Positions 16,049-25,053 of a stretch of 64,000 nucleotides of DNA are shown in pieces. Numbering within the stretch: position 1 is the stretch's first letter; every line of letters begins with the position of its first letter. A program made the translations under genes and the position numbers. Origin of the DNA: Phenylobacterium aquaticum (GTDB taxonomy: Bacteria; Pseudomonadota; Alphaproteobacteria; Caulobacterales; Caulobacteraceae); contig NZ_JALDPT010000018.1 of the NCBI RefSeq assembly GCF_022695515.1, forward strand, positions 34,071-98,070. Reading direction: 5' to 3'. Under the pieces are notes generated by a model. That model saw only the letters and a list, made by a program, of their open reading frames with translations. It had not been told where the DNA came from and ran no database searches.

Positions 16049-17580
16049 CTCGCGCGGTCGCCCCGCTCGGACTTCTCGATCTCCGCCAGCAGGTGTTCGT
16101 CCACGCCGGCCTTGCGGCCCATGATCGAACCCAGCGCGGGGGTGAAGATCAGCGCCACGAAGATTGACGCGCCCAGCACGAAGAACAGGGTCAGCGGCAG
16201 GAAGCTCATGAACTTCCCGGCGATCGAGTTCCAGAACATGAACGGGATGAAGGCGCAGAGCGTGGTCAGGGTGCCGTTCAGCACCGGCCAGAACATCCGC
16301 TTGCCGGCGGCGGCGAAGGCCTCCTCCTTGGGCAGGCCCTCGGCCATCTTCCGGTCGGCGTATTCCACGACCACGATGCCGCCGTCGACCAGGATCCCCA
16401 CCGCCAGCACCATGCCGAACATGACCATCTGGTTGAGGGTCACGTGCATGGCGTTGAGCATCAGGAAGGCCAGCATGAAGCAGGCCGGGATCGCCAGGCC
16501 CACCAGCAGGCCCTGACGGATTCCGAGACTGGCGATGATGATCACCATCACCAGGATGGTCGCGGAGATCAGGCCGCCCTCAAGCACGTTCAGGGTGCGG
16601 CCGATGAAGTCGCTTTCATCGAAGGTGTAGGAGACGTGGATCGTCTCCGGCCAGCGCTTCTGCTCCGTCGCCACGGTGGCGCGGATGCGCTTGACGGTGT
16701 CGAGGATGTTGGCGCCCGCGCGCTTTGAGACCTCCAGCGAATAGGCGGACTCCCCGTTGAAGCGGGTGATGTAGTTGGCTTCCTTGAAGGTGCGCCGCAC
16801 CTCGCCGATGTCGCCCACCGTGATCAGCCGGTCGCCGTTGCGCTTGATCGGCAGGCTGAGGATGTCCTCGGGCTTGTCGACCACGCCCGGCACCTTGACC
16901 GCGAACTTGCCGCCGCCAGAGCGCATGTCGCCGGCCGGGACCAGCTGGTTGTTGCGGCCGATCACCTGGGCGAGGTCGCCGGTGGTGACGTTGTAGGCCT
17001 CCATCCGCACCGGATCGACGGTGACTTCCAGGAATTCCTCGCGGCCGCCGCTGAGTTCGGCCTCGAGGACGCCGGGGGTGGCCTCCAGCCTCTGCTTCAG
17101 GTCGCGCGCGACCCGGACGAGCTCGCGTTCCGGCGCCGCGCCCGAGAGCACGATGCCGATGACCGGGTCGCCGGAGAAGTTGGCCTCCTGGATAACCGGC
17201 TCCTCGGCGTCCGGCGGGAACTTGCCCCGCGCCAGATCGACCTTGGCGCGGACGTCCTCCAGCACCTTGTCCTTGTTGAAGTCCGGTTCGAACTCCAGGG
17301 TCACCACGGCCATGCTCTGGCGTGCGGAGGCGTTCATTTCCTTAAGCCCGTCAAGGGACTGGAGCTGAATCTCCAGAGGCTTGACCAGCAGGCGCTCGGC
17401 GTCCTCGGGGCTCACGCCCGGATAGGGGACGACGACCGAGACGAACGGAATGGTGATGTCCGGGTTCGATTCCCGGGGCATGGCGTTGTAGGCCATGAAT
17501 CCGAAGAAGCTGGCGATCAGGGTGACGCCGAGCACGACTTTCCGCCGTTTGATGGCGCCGTCGATCAAGGGTCCGATCAT
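15964..17580 (-). CDS. RND efflux transporter, N-terminal half (frameshifted)
   Basis: 538 residues: TM1 (VVLGVTLIASFFGFMAYN), a periplasmic porter region, and TM2-TM6 with the RND motif VMFGMVLAVGILVDGGIVVVEYADRK containing the proton-relay acidic residues. After about residue 508 the translation leaves the family pattern (ARWRASWAG onward) because of the frameshift. GGGAGG lies ahead of ATG 17580. The adaptor gene lies 94 nt upstream on the same strand, so the pair forms a pump operon that would need an outer-membrane factor such as the TolC-like protein at 46673. Substrate unknown. Confidence 0.87.
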   Translation of the reverse strand: MIGPLIDGAIKRRKVVLGVTLIASFFGFMAYNAMPRESNPDITIPFVSVVVPYPGVSPEDAERLLVKPLEIQLQSLDGLKEMNASARQSMAVVTLEFEPDFNKDKVLEDVRAKVDLARGKFPPDAEEPVIQEANFSGDPVIGIVLSGAAPERELVRVARDLKQRLEATPGVLEAELSGGREEFLEVTVDPVRMEAYNVTTGDLAQVIGRNNQLVPAGDMRSGGGKFAVKVPGVVDKPEDILSLPIKRNGDRLITVGDIGEVRRTFKEANYITRFNGESAYSLEVSKRAGANILDTVKRIRATVATEQKRWPETIHVSYTFDESDFIGRTLNVLEGGLISATILVMVIIIASLGIRQGLLVGLAIPACFMLAFLMLNAMHVTLNQMVMFGMVLAVGILVDGGIVVVEYADRKMAEGLPKEEAFAAAGKRMFWPVLNGTLTTLCAFIPFMFWNSIAGKFMSFLPLTLFFVLGASIFVALIFTPALGSIMGRKAGVDEHLLAEIEKSERGDRARWRASWAGTPARSTRSAAIPAARWSPPW

Positions 17581-17648
17581 GGTCTTCGCCTCCCGAGGAC
17601 CGCGGCTCTGTGGCGCGCGGTCCAGACAATTCTAGCTCATGCGAGGCC

Positions 17649-17673
17649 AGGGCCCCAGCGGGGGCCCGGCCGG
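17649..17673 (-). promoter_or_regulatory. GC hairpin between adaptor and pump genes
   Basis: On the minus strand GGGCCCC, 4-nt loop, GGGGCCC just after the adaptor stop and 75 nt before the pump start. No T-tract, so it may be an RNA-stability or differential-expression element rather than a terminator. Confidence 0.3.
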
Positions 17674-17674
17674 A

Positions 17675-18751
17675 TCAGCGGCTCGCGCCGACCCGGACCT
17701 TCTGGCCCTCGGCCACATAGGACTGGCCCACCGTGATCACCCGGACCTGGCCGTGCAGTCCCGAGACCCAGACCCCGTCCGGGGTCTCCTCGATCACCGT
17801 CACCGGCGCGAAGCCGACCACGTCGTCGGCCTGCACATAGCGCACGCCCTGGCGGCCCGCGGCGTCCAGCACCAGGGCCGAGACCGGGACCAGATGGGCC
17901 GGGCCCTGACCGGCCTCGATCTTCACCGTGGCCGAGAGGCCCGAGCGGATCTTCAGGCCCGGATTCCGGGCCGTGACCTCGACGTGATAGGTGCGGGTCT
18001 GGGGATCGGCCTCATGGCTCAGATAGCGGACGTGACCCGACAGGGTCTGGCCGGAGAGCAGCAGGGCCGTGCCGGCCGCGCCGACCCGCAGGCGACCGGT
18101 CTCGGTCTCCGGCAGGTCGCCGACGATCAGCAGCGGGTCGAGCTCGATCATGGTGCCGCAGGACTGGCCGGGCGCCAGATAGGCGCCGATCTCGGCGTCG
18201 CGTTTGTCGAACACCCCGTCAAAGGGCGCGCGGACATTCATCTGCTCCAGGGCCACCTCGGCCTGGCGCAGGACGGCCTGGGCGTTGTCCAGCGCGGCCT
18301 GGGCCTGCAGCACCTGGGTCTGGGAGCGATAGCCCTTGCGGGCCAGCTCGACGGAAGCCTGCTGGGTCAGTTGCTGGGCGCGCACCTGGGCGCGGGCCTG
18401 GTCCACCGCCGCCTGGCGGGCGTCGACGTTCAGCTTGCACAGGATCGCGCCCTTGCGGACGAAGGCGCCCTCGACGGAGGGCACAGCGGCGACCGTGCCC
18501 GCCGTCTCCGAACGGACCACGACGCTGCGCGCGGCTTCCGTGCGGCCGCGGATGGTGACGGTGTAGCGATGCAGGGTCTCAGGCGTGGCCTGGACCTGGA
18601 CGCTGGGCGGGCCGGACGGCTTCGCCGCCGCCGCGCCGGCCTTGGCGTCGGCCTTGTCGGTCTTGCCGCCGGACAGGCTGCCGATCGCAAACAGCAGCGC
18701 CACGAACAGGACGATGCCAATGGCGACCACATATGAAGACTTAAGACGCAT
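17675..18751 (-). CDS. RND periplasmic adaptor (membrane fusion protein)
   Basis: 358 residues. An N-terminal anchor (MRLKSSYVVAIGIVLFVALL) is followed by a Lys/Ala linker, the split lipoyl domain (VRSETAGTVAAVPSVEGAFV and VRAPFDGVFDKRDAEIGAYL), an Ala/Gln-rich hairpin between them and the beta-barrel domain. It links the RND pump to an outer-membrane channel. The ATG at 18751 with GGGGAA upstream is preferred over an earlier in-frame start at 18820, which would add a basic stretch before the anchor. Confidence 0.9.
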   Translation of the reverse strand: MRLKSSYVVAIGIVLFVALLFAIGSLSGGKTDKADAKAGAAAAKPSGPPSVQVQATPETLHRYTVTIRGRTEAARSVVVRSETAGTVAAVPSVEGAFVRKGAILCKLNVDARQAAVDQARAQVRAQQLTQQASVELARKGYRSQTQVLQAQAALDNAQAVLRQAEVALEQMNVRAPFDGVFDKRDAEIGAYLAPGQSCGTMIELDPLLIVGDLPETETGRLRVGAAGTALLLSGQTLSGHVRYLSHEADPQTRTYHVEVTARNPGLKIRSGLSATVKIEAGQGPAHLVPVSALVLDAAGRQGVRYVQADDVVGFAPVTVIEETPDGVWVSGLHGQVRVITVGQSYVAEGQKVRVGASR

Positions 18752-19005
18752 CCAGTCGTTTCCCCAGCGCGACGTTCGCTTATTCGACCGACGCACGCGG
18801 GTGCGCGACCGTTTCCCCAACCTTCATGCAGATAGGTTGATGCGGTGTCTGATGCCACCGTTCCGCGAAGACAAATGAAATCGCCGACAGGAAGCGCATG
18901 CGTCGGCTAATGTGCCCCGAACGCCGCAATCCGGCGGTATGGTCTTGCGCGGAGACCGGCTATCCGGACCCCGCCAGTTTTGTGATTTGAGAGGAGCCAG
19001 AGCCG

Positions 19006-19446
19006 ATGAAGTACCTGCACACGATGGTCCGGGTGACCGACCTGGAAGCCTCCCTCGACTTCTATTGCGCCAAGCTGGGCCTGACCGAGGTCAGCCGTGT
19101 CGAGAACGCCGGCGGCCGCTTTACCCTGGTCTTCCTCTGCGCGCCCGGCGACGAGGACCAGGCCAAGGCCTCCAAGGCCCCCATGGTCGAGCTGACCTAC
19201 AATTGGGATCCGGAGGAGTACAAGGGCGGCCGCAATTTCGGCCACCTGGCCTATGCTGTGGACAATATCTACGAGACCTGCGCCCGGCTGCAGGCCGGCG
19301 GCGTGACCATCAATCGTCCCCCGCGCGACGGGCACATGGCCTTCGTCCGCTCGCCCGACGGCATCTCGGTGGAGCTGCTGCAGGCCGGCCCGGCGCTGGC
19401 CCCCGCCGAGCCCTGGGCCTCGATGGCCAATACGGGGGTCTGGTAG
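19006..19446 (+). CDS. gloA: Lactoylglutathione lyase (glyoxalase I)
   Basis: 146-residue metalloenzyme converting the methylglyoxal-glutathione hemithioacetal to S-lactoylglutathione. The four expected metal ligands are visible: His5 (LHTMVRV), Glu62 (MVELTYNW), His80 (NFGHLAYAV) and Glu123 (ISVELLQ). Length is that of the short bacterial, nickel-type enzymes. GAGGAG lies ahead of the ATG. The aldo-keto reductase gene starts 5 nt after its stop, so the two probably form an operon for aldehyde detoxification. Confidence 0.93.
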   Translation: MKYLHTMVRVTDLEASLDFYCAKLGLTEVSRVENAGGRFTLVFLCAPGDEDQAKASKAPMVELTYNWDPEEYKGGRNFGHLAYAVDNIYETCARLQAGGVTINRPPRDGHMAFVRSPDGISVELLQAGPALAPAEPWASMANTGVW

Positions 19447-19450
19447 GCGC

Positions 19451-20278
19451 ATGTCGGATCAGACCCACCTGACCCTGAACGACGGCCGCAGCATTCCCCA
19501 GGTGGGGCTCGGCGTCTGGCAGACGCCTGCCGACACCACGGCCGATACGGTCGCCGTGGCCCTGGCCGCCGGCTATCGCGCCGTCGACACGGCGGCCGTC
19601 TATCGCAACGAGAAGGGCGTGGGGGAGGGCGTGCGCCGCTCCGGCCTCGCCCGCAACGAGGTGTTCGTCACCACCAAGCTGTGGAACGACAACCAGGGCT
19701 ATGACGCGGCGCTCACCGCCTTCGACAAGAGCCTGGGCCGGCTCGGCATGGACCACGTGGACCTCTATCTGATCCACTGGCCGGCCCCGACCCAGAACCT
19801 CTATCTGGATAGCTGGAAAGCCCTGGTCCGCCTGAAGGAGGAGGGGCGCGCCAAGTCGATCGGCGTCTCCAACTTCGCCGTCCCGCACCTGGAGCGGATC
19901 ATCGGCGAGACGGGCGTCACCCCGGCGGTCAACCAGATCGAGCTGCACCCGCGGTTCCAGCAGTCCGCCCTGCGCGCCTTCCACGCCGACAAGGGCATCC
20001 TGACGGAGAGCTGGAGCCCGCTGGGCCAGGGCAAGACGCTGGATGATCCGACGCTCACCGCCCTCGCCCAACGCCACGGCAAGACCGCGGCCCAGGTGAT
20101 CATCCGCTGGCATGTCCAACTGGGGCTCATCGTGATCCCGAAATCGGTGACCCCGTCGCGCATCGCCGAGAACCTCGACGTGTTCGGCTTCGCCCTGGAC
20201 GACGCGGACATGGCGGCGATCGCCGGGCTGGACGGCGCGCAGGGACGGATCGGACCGGACCCGGCGGCGTTCGGCTAG
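19451..20278 (+). CDS. Aldo/keto reductase (AKR5-like)
   Basis: 275-residue TIM-barrel NADPH-dependent reductase. The catalytic tetrad is present: Asp46 and Tyr51 (AVDTAAVYRNE), Lys76 (VTTKLWN) and His109 (LYLIHWP). NADPH-binding residues lie in VIPKSVTPSRIAEN. The sequence resembles 2,5-diketo-gluconate/methylglyoxal reductases. Next to gloA, a role in reducing methylglyoxal or other aldehydes is likely. Confidence 0.9.
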   Translation: MSDQTHLTLNDGRSIPQVGLGVWQTPADTTADTVAVALAAGYRAVDTAAVYRNEKGVGEGVRRSGLARNEVFVTTKLWNDNQGYDAALTAFDKSLGRLGMDHVDLYLIHWPAPTQNLYLDSWKALVRLKEEGRAKSIGVSNFAVPHLERIIGETGVTPAVNQIELHPRFQQSALRAFHADKGILTESWSPLGQGKTLDDPTLTALAQRHGKTAAQVIIRWHVQLGLIVIPKSVTPSRIAENLDVFGFALDDADMAAIAGLDGAQGRIGPDPAAFG

Positions 20279-20352
20279 TCGGATCTGATTTTGACTTTGA
20301 CGCCGGGGCGGCCGAGGCGGACGCTCCGGCCCGATCCCGCAGGAGAACCCCC

Positions 20353-20771
20353 ATGGATGTAACGGTCGAGGACCGCTGGTCGTCCGCCGACGACGGCGGC
20401 CATGGCGGCCTGCAGCTGCTCGTTTCGGCGGGCCGGCCCGGTTCGTCGCCGATGAGCCGGTCTCCCATGGCGGGCTCGACCTGGGGCCCACGCCCCATGA
20501 CCTGGTCGCCGCCGGTCTGGCGGCCTGCACCGCCCAGACCCTGCGCCTCTACGCCAAGCGCAAGGGCATTCCCCTGGGCGCCGTCCATGTGGCGGTCTCG
20601 CACCACCGCAGCGCCGAGGCGACGCCCCACGACAGCTTCACCCGGGTGATCACCCTGGCCGGCGGTCTCGACGCCGATCAGAGGGCGCGGCTGCTGCAGA
20701 TCGCCGAGATGTGCCCGGTGCACCGCATGCTGACCGCCGGCTCGGCGATCAGCACCTCCCTTACCCCCTAG
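20353..20771 (+). CDS. OsmC-family peroxide-reductase-like protein, frameshifted
   Basis: The start (ATG 20353, AGGAG upstream) gives residues MDVTVEDRW to LLVSAG; the family pattern then continues in a different frame: PARFVADEPVSHGG, TPHDLVAAGLAACTAQTLRL (first catalytic Cys) and AEMCPVHRML (second Cys). Joining them needs one extra base in the GGG at 20430-20432 and yields 139 residues, the normal OsmC length. Both redox cysteines are intact, so this is probably a functional gene with a sequence error. OsmC proteins reduce organic hydroperoxides. Confidence 0.8.
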
Positions 20772-20789
20772 TCCTACTGGAGACCTTCC

Positions 20790-21029
20790 ATGGTTCATGT
20801 CGTCTATCAGGTCGTCGAGCACGACGGGGGTTGGGCCTATCGCTCGAACGGGGTTTATTCGGAGACCTTCAAGACCCGGGCCGAGGCCCTGGCCCGCGCC
20901 CAGCGCGTGGCCCGCGAACAGCGGGTCCCTGGCGCGACCGAGGAGATCCAGTACGAGGACGAGACCGGCGTCTGGCGCACCGAACACGCCGACGGCCATG
21001 ACCGCCCGGAGACCGACGTCCAGGGCTGA
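20790..21029 (+). CDS. DUF2188-like small protein
   Basis: 79 residues: VVYQVVEHDGGWAYRSNG, then YSETFKTRAEALARAQRVAREQ, the usual pattern of DUF2188 (sequence, then AxxxAxxxA helix). Function unknown, cytoplasmic, often found near stress genes. It follows the OsmC gene by 18 nt and probably shares its transcript. Confidence 0.75.
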   Translation: MVHVVYQVVEHDGGWAYRSNGVYSETFKTRAEALARAQRVAREQRVPGATEEIQYEDETGVWRTEHADGHDRPETDVQG

Positions 21030-21103
21030 ATTCGCTCCGAGAGGTTTGCGTCGGTCGCCAAAGCCCGCCATTCAGTCGCCTGTCGCAAGATGGGAGACCG
21101 GCC

Positions 21104-21937
21104 GTGAGCGAGCCCCTGGAGCAAGGCCTGATCGAGACGTGGCGTGGCTGGATCGGCCGCGAGGAGCGGCGGAGCGAAGCCCTGGATCCTGAGGCTCTGC
21201 GCCGGTTCGCCGCCGCGGTCGGCGCGGGGCTCGACGTCGAACAGGCCCAGCCGCCCCTGGCGCACTGGGCCTTCTTCCTGCCGGTGTTCCCGGACAGCGA
21301 GATCGGGCCGGACGGTCACCCCAAGCGCGGCGGGTTCCTGCCGCCGGTGACCCTTCCGCGCCGGATGTTCGCGTCGTCCGCCATGACCTTCGGCGCGCCG
21401 CTCGTGCTGGGCGAGCCGGCAGAGATGGTCTCGACCATCCTGGACGTGAAGCATCGTTCGGGCCGCACCGGCGATCTCGTGTTCGTCGAGGTCGAGCGGG
21501 TGATCTCGCAAGGCACGGGCGTCTGCGCGCGCGAGCAGCAGACCATCGTCTATCGCGGGGCGGGGGAGGCGACCGCCGCCCTGGTCCCGGTCGCCCAGGA
21601 CCTCGGGCCGGACGACGAAGCCTGGCGGCCCGACACGGTGCGTCTGTTCCGCTTCTCGGCCGTCACCTTCAACAGCCACCGCATCCACTACGACCAACCC
21701 TATGCGCGCGGCGAGGAAGGCTATCCCGACCTGGTGGTGCATGGCCCCTTCACGGCGGCCAAGCTGCACGCCTATGCCACCCGACGCCTGGGGCGGCCCC
21801 TGACCCGCTTCTCGTTCCGCGCCGTGGCGCCGATCTTCGTGGACCAGCCCGTACGCCTGACCGGCGATCCGGCGACGGGCGCCTTCCAGGCCATCCGCTG
21901 CGACGGCGCCCAGGCCATGGCGGCGGAGGCGGGCTGA
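21104..21937 (+). CDS. MaoC/HTD2-like hydratase (mesaconyl-C4-CoA hydratase-like)
   Basis: 277 residues with two hotdog halves. The N-terminal half contains PPLAHWAFFLPVFPDSEIG and KRGGFLPPVTLPRRMFASS; the C-terminal half has TFNSHRIHYDQPYAR, the hydratase motif with catalytic His/Asp. This layout and length match FAS1-like/HTD2 dehydratases such as mesaconyl-C4-CoA hydratase. GTG start with GGGAG upstream. A malyl/citramalyl-CoA-lyase-like gene is 0.9 kb away on the other strand, which suggests C5-dicarboxylate metabolism; the substrate is inferred. Confidence 0.75.
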   Translation: MSEPLEQGLIETWRGWIGREERRSEALDPEALRRFAAAVGAGLDVEQAQPPLAHWAFFLPVFPDSEIGPDGHPKRGGFLPPVTLPRRMFASSAMTFGAPLVLGEPAEMVSTILDVKHRSGRTGDLVFVEVERVISQGTGVCAREQQTIVYRGAGEATAALVPVAQDLGPDDEAWRPDTVRLFRFSAVTFNSHRIHYDQPYARGEEGYPDLVVHGPFTAAKLHAYATRRLGRPLTRFSFRAVAPIFVDQPVRLTGDPATGAFQAIRCDGAQAMAAEAG

Positions 21938-22016
21938 CGCCCTGGATCGCGGTCGGGGTTATCGACAGGTCCGCGAAGCTGTGTTTCGATCAACCTGAGG
22001 TGGGGGTCGAAGCGCT

Positions 22017-22772
22017 GTGGACACGGTCATTCTGCGGTCGGAGTGGCGACGCTGGACGTTGGCGCTCAACATCATCTCGACGCTTTGCCTGGGTCTTCAG
22101 GGTCTGCGCGCCGTGTTGGTCGGCGACCTGGCTGCAGCCTGGCTCGGGGATGTCGGCGACGCCGGAGCCGTGACGGATGTGTGGCTCAAATGGACCTATG
22201 TGGCCACGGCTTGTGTGGAACTGGCCTGGATCTACAAGGCCTATTCGCTCGCGTCTCAAGTCTCTGGAAAGCTGAAATATTCGCCGATCCAAGCGGTTAC
22301 GCTGCTCATATTCCCCGCGCTCAATTTGCTCTACGGCATACCCGTGGCCTATGCGCTTTGGAGGAGCGCTCGAGCCCCCGAAAGGTCTCTGTTGATCCTT
22401 GTCTGGTGGGGGTTCTGGATCGTCTCCTTCTATTTCAGTGTCCTATGGTACGTTTCGTATCTCATGCCGGTCAGAGGCCAGATCCTATTCGTCGGATCGA
22501 CGGTGTGCTTTCTCATCCTGGCCAACCGCATCACGGGCTATCAACTCGCCCAAATGGCGGCCGAGCCGTCGGGCCTGGCGGACGCCGCAGAGGAACGGCC
22601 TTCAGCGCCCCGGCCCGCGGGCTGGAGCCTGGACGGCGGCGTCGAGCCCCTTGCCACCACGCGCATTGATGAGCTGGCCCAAGAGCATTCGATGACGGTT
22701 CAGCAGGTGATCCCCGCGGCCCCTGCGCCAGTGGTTGTGATCAGGAAGCCGGCGGCGCCGAAGGGCGATTGA
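22017..22772 (+). CDS. DUF4328-like multi-pass membrane protein
   Basis: 251 residues, GTG start. About six hydrophobic segments occupy residues 14-180 (for example LNIISTLCLGLQGLRAVLVG, AVTLLIFPALNLLYGIPVAY, LILVWWGFWIVSFYFSVLWY), followed by a Pro/Ala-rich cytoplasmic tail. The hydrophobic layout and tryptophans resemble DUF4328. Function unknown. GC content is lower than that of its neighbours. Confidence 0.6.
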   Translation: MDTVILRSEWRRWTLALNIISTLCLGLQGLRAVLVGDLAAAWLGDVGDAGAVTDVWLKWTYVATACVELAWIYKAYSLASQVSGKLKYSPIQAVTLLIFPALNLLYGIPVAYALWRSARAPERSLLILVWWGFWIVSFYFSVLWYVSYLMPVRGQILFVGSTVCFLILANRITGYQLAQMAAEPSGLADAAEERPSAPRPAGWSLDGGVEPLATTRIDELAQEHSMTVQQVIPAAPAPVVVIRKPAAPKGD

Positions 22773-22806
22773 TCCGCGGCATGATCGGCGGACTGGCCTT
22801 GAAGGC

Positions 22807-23772
22807 CTAAGCCAGCCCGATCCGGCGCGCTTTCTCCACCAGGCCCTGGGCCTGACGGACGGAGGCGATGTCGATCATCTTGCCGTCCAGCACCACGGCC
22901 CCGCGGCCGGCGGCCGAGGCCTCGTCCAGGGCGGCCAGGATGCGCTTGGCCTTGTCGATCTCGGCGGGGGAGGGCCTGAAGGCGGCGTTCAGGGGCTCGA
23001 TCTGGCTGGGGTGGATCGCCCACTTGCCGTCGAAGCCCATGGCGGCCGAGCGGCGGGCGGCGGCCTCTAGGCCCTCGGGATCGTTGAAGTCGCCATAGGG
23101 GCCGTCCACGGGCCGCACGCCGGCCGCCCGGCAGGCCACGACGATGCGGGCCAGGGCATAGTGCCAGGGATCGCCCAGGAACCGCGCCCGAGCCCCTTGC
23201 GCGTCCGCGTCGGCGAGGACGGCGTAGTCCGGCACCGGGCCGCCGATGGAGGTCGAGCGCGCGCCGATCGAGGCGGCGAAGTCGCCGGGGCCAAAGTGCA
23301 GGCTCTCCACCCGCGGGCTGGCGGCGGCTATGGCCTCGACGTTGGTGAGCCCCTCGGCGGTCTCGATCTGCAGCTCCAGACCCAGGCGCTTGCGGCCGGT
23401 GGCGGCCTCGATCTGGGAGAGCAGCACATCCAGCAGGTGGACGTCGGCGGCGCTGTTGATCTTCGGGACCATGATCAGGTCGAGCCGGTTCCCGCCGCGC
23501 TCGGCCACCTCGATCAGGTCGCGGTACATGAAGGGGGTGTCGAGCGCATTGATCCGCACCGAGACCGTGCGCTGGCCCCAGTCCAGTTCGTTGAGGGCGG
23601 CGATCACCGTCTCGCGGGCGGCGGGCTTGTCGGACGACGCGACCGAGTCCTCCAGGTCGAGCATGACGATGTCGGCGGCGCTTGCGGCGGCCTTCTCCAG
23701 GAATCGGCGCTGTGATCCGGGAACCGACAGCTGGGAGCGATTCAGGCGGGCGGGGCGGGCGGCGTCGAACAT
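22807..23772 (-). CDS. HpcH/HpaI (CitE-like) aldolase, L-malyl-CoA/beta-methylmalyl-CoA lyase-like
   Basis: 321-residue TIM-barrel lyase. NRSQLSVPGSQRRFLEKAAA, IVMLDLEDSVA, TVSVRINALDTPFMYRDL and MVPKINSAADVHL follow the Rhodobacter Mcl1 pattern almost block by block, including DGPYGDFNDPEG and GKWAIHPSQ. It would cleave malyl-CoA or methylmalyl-CoA to acetyl- or propionyl-CoA plus glyoxylate; citramalyl-CoA is another option. No glyoxylate-cycle genes adjoin it. Confidence 0.85.
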   Translation of the reverse strand: MFDAARPARLNRSQLSVPGSQRRFLEKAAASAADIVMLDLEDSVASSDKPAARETVIAALNELDWGQRTVSVRINALDTPFMYRDLIEVAERGGNRLDLIMVPKINSAADVHLLDVLLSQIEAATGRKRLGLELQIETAEGLTNVEAIAAASPRVESLHFGPGDFAASIGARSTSIGGPVPDYAVLADADAQGARARFLGDPWHYALARIVVACRAAGVRPVDGPYGDFNDPEGLEAAARRSAAMGFDGKWAIHPSQIEPLNAAFRPSPAEIDKAKRILAALDEASAAGRGAVVLDGKMIDIASVRQAQGLVEKARRIGLA

Positions 23773-23876
23773 GGGGACGGCTCACAGGGCAGGGCGCGGC
23801 GGCGCGGGAACGCGAGCCCGGTCATAAGTGCGGCGATGGCGTGGGTCTAGCGGGGGAGCGCTCCGGCTCCCCACGA

Positions 23877-23952
23877 TGGCTCCCCGAGCAGGACTCGAAC
23901 CTGCGACAAGTCGGTTAACAGCCGACTGCTCTACCAGCTGAGCTATCGGGGA
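23877..23952 (-). tRNA. tRNA-Asn (GTT)
   Basis: 76-nt tRNA on the minus strand with CCA encoded. The acceptor stem pairs TCCCCGA with TCGGGGA; the anticodon loop reads CTGTTAA with anticodon GTT; the T-loop is GGTTCGAGTCC. Discriminator G. Confidence 0.97.
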
Positions 23953-24012
23953 ACATCGTTGGAGGCCGGGCGTATAGACTGGCCGCGCGGGCGCGCAAGC
24001 GGGTCTTGGCGA

Positions 24013-25053
24013 CTAAAATCCGAGCTCCTTGCCGTTGGCCTTCCCGTCGACGATCTGATCGAGATATTCGCTGAGCCCGTAGCCCACCAGCTCGCCGCAG
24101 CGGTACTCGGTGAAGCCCTCGGTGATGCGGGTCTGCAGCTCGGTTCCGTCCGGCGCGGTGCGGCGGTTGCGCAAGGGAATCAGCGAAATCACCTGGCCGG
24201 TGACCTCATAGGCCTTGCCGCCCTCGGTCTTCACCATGGCGCGCAGGGCGGTCTGATAGCCGTGCTCGTCCCAGTCGCTGTCGATCACGCATTCCTCGAT
24301 CAGGTCATAGATCCCGTCGCGGAACACCATGCCGCCCTGGCGGACCCCGCCCTTGCCGTCGCCGATGGTCGACAGCATCATCCCGAAGTCGCGGCCGAAG
24401 TTCATCGGGCACCAACGGTACCAGTCGATCGCCTGCCAGTGGCGCGGGCCCCAGGACTTGTCGCGCAGGCCATAGCCCGAGATCTCGAATCGCTCGTCGC
24501 CGACCGAGAAGCTGCCGCTGGCGGCGCAGTGCTGCTCGTAGTGCGCCTTGGCGAAGGACTTCTCGGGATCGATCTCCAGGGGCGTGCCGTCCGCCTTGAC
24601 GGTCTCGCCGCCATACATGGGCGACACGCCCTCATAGGTCAGGTCGACGGTGCAGGGGACGGTGGGGTTCTCGCGGAAGGCCTTCTTGGGATCGGCCATC
24701 TCATGCGGCCGGGCCAGGACCAGGGCCTTGCCGGAATAGGTGACCTTCAGGCGCTTGAAGGGCTCGACCACCTCGACCTTCAGGCCGCCGGCGTTGAGCT
24801 CCTTGTTGTCCTCGATCGTCGGCCGCCCGAACATGAAGGCCACCCGGCCATCCGGCAGATAGAGGCAGACGCTCATCTCGGCATAGTGCTCGTTGGGCCG
24901 GTTGCCGACCCGGAACCAGCCGCCCGTCTTCTTCGCGGGGTCGAAGACGTTGAAGTACATGCTCTCGTTATAGTTCTTGGCGTCGCCCGGATCGTGCGGG
25001 AACTCGTCCTGCGGTTCGAGGCGGGTCTTGAAGCCGGTCGGAGTCTTGGCCAT
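24013..25053 (-). CDS. Lipocalin-fold protein of the CrtC/AttH (DUF7064-like) group
   Basis: 346 residues, no signal peptide, beta-rich with many Trp, Tyr and Gly (NESMYFNVFDPAKKTGGWFR, SGYGLRDKSWGPRHWQ, MMLSTIGDGKGGVRQGG). The GxRDxSWGPR block is typical of hydroxyneurosporene-dehydratase-like/AttH proteins, often found beside steroid or terpenoid catabolic genes. No enzyme activity can be assigned. Alone in its transcript; tRNA-Asn lies downstream on the same strand. Confidence 0.65.
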   Translation of the reverse strand: MAKTPTGFKTRLEPQDEFPHDPGDAKNYNESMYFNVFDPAKKTGGWFRVGNRPNEHYAEMSVCLYLPDGRVAFMFGRPTIEDNKELNAGGLKVEVVEPFKRLKVTYSGKALVLARPHEMADPKKAFRENPTVPCTVDLTYEGVSPMYGGETVKADGTPLEIDPEKSFAKAHYEQHCAASGSFSVGDERFEISGYGLRDKSWGPRHWQAIDWYRWCPMNFGRDFGMMLSTIGDGKGGVRQGGMVFRDGIYDLIEECVIDSDWDEHGYQTALRAMVKTEGGKAYEVTGQVISLIPLRNRRTAPDGTELQTRITEGFTEYRCGELVGYGLSEYLDQIVDGKANGKELGF

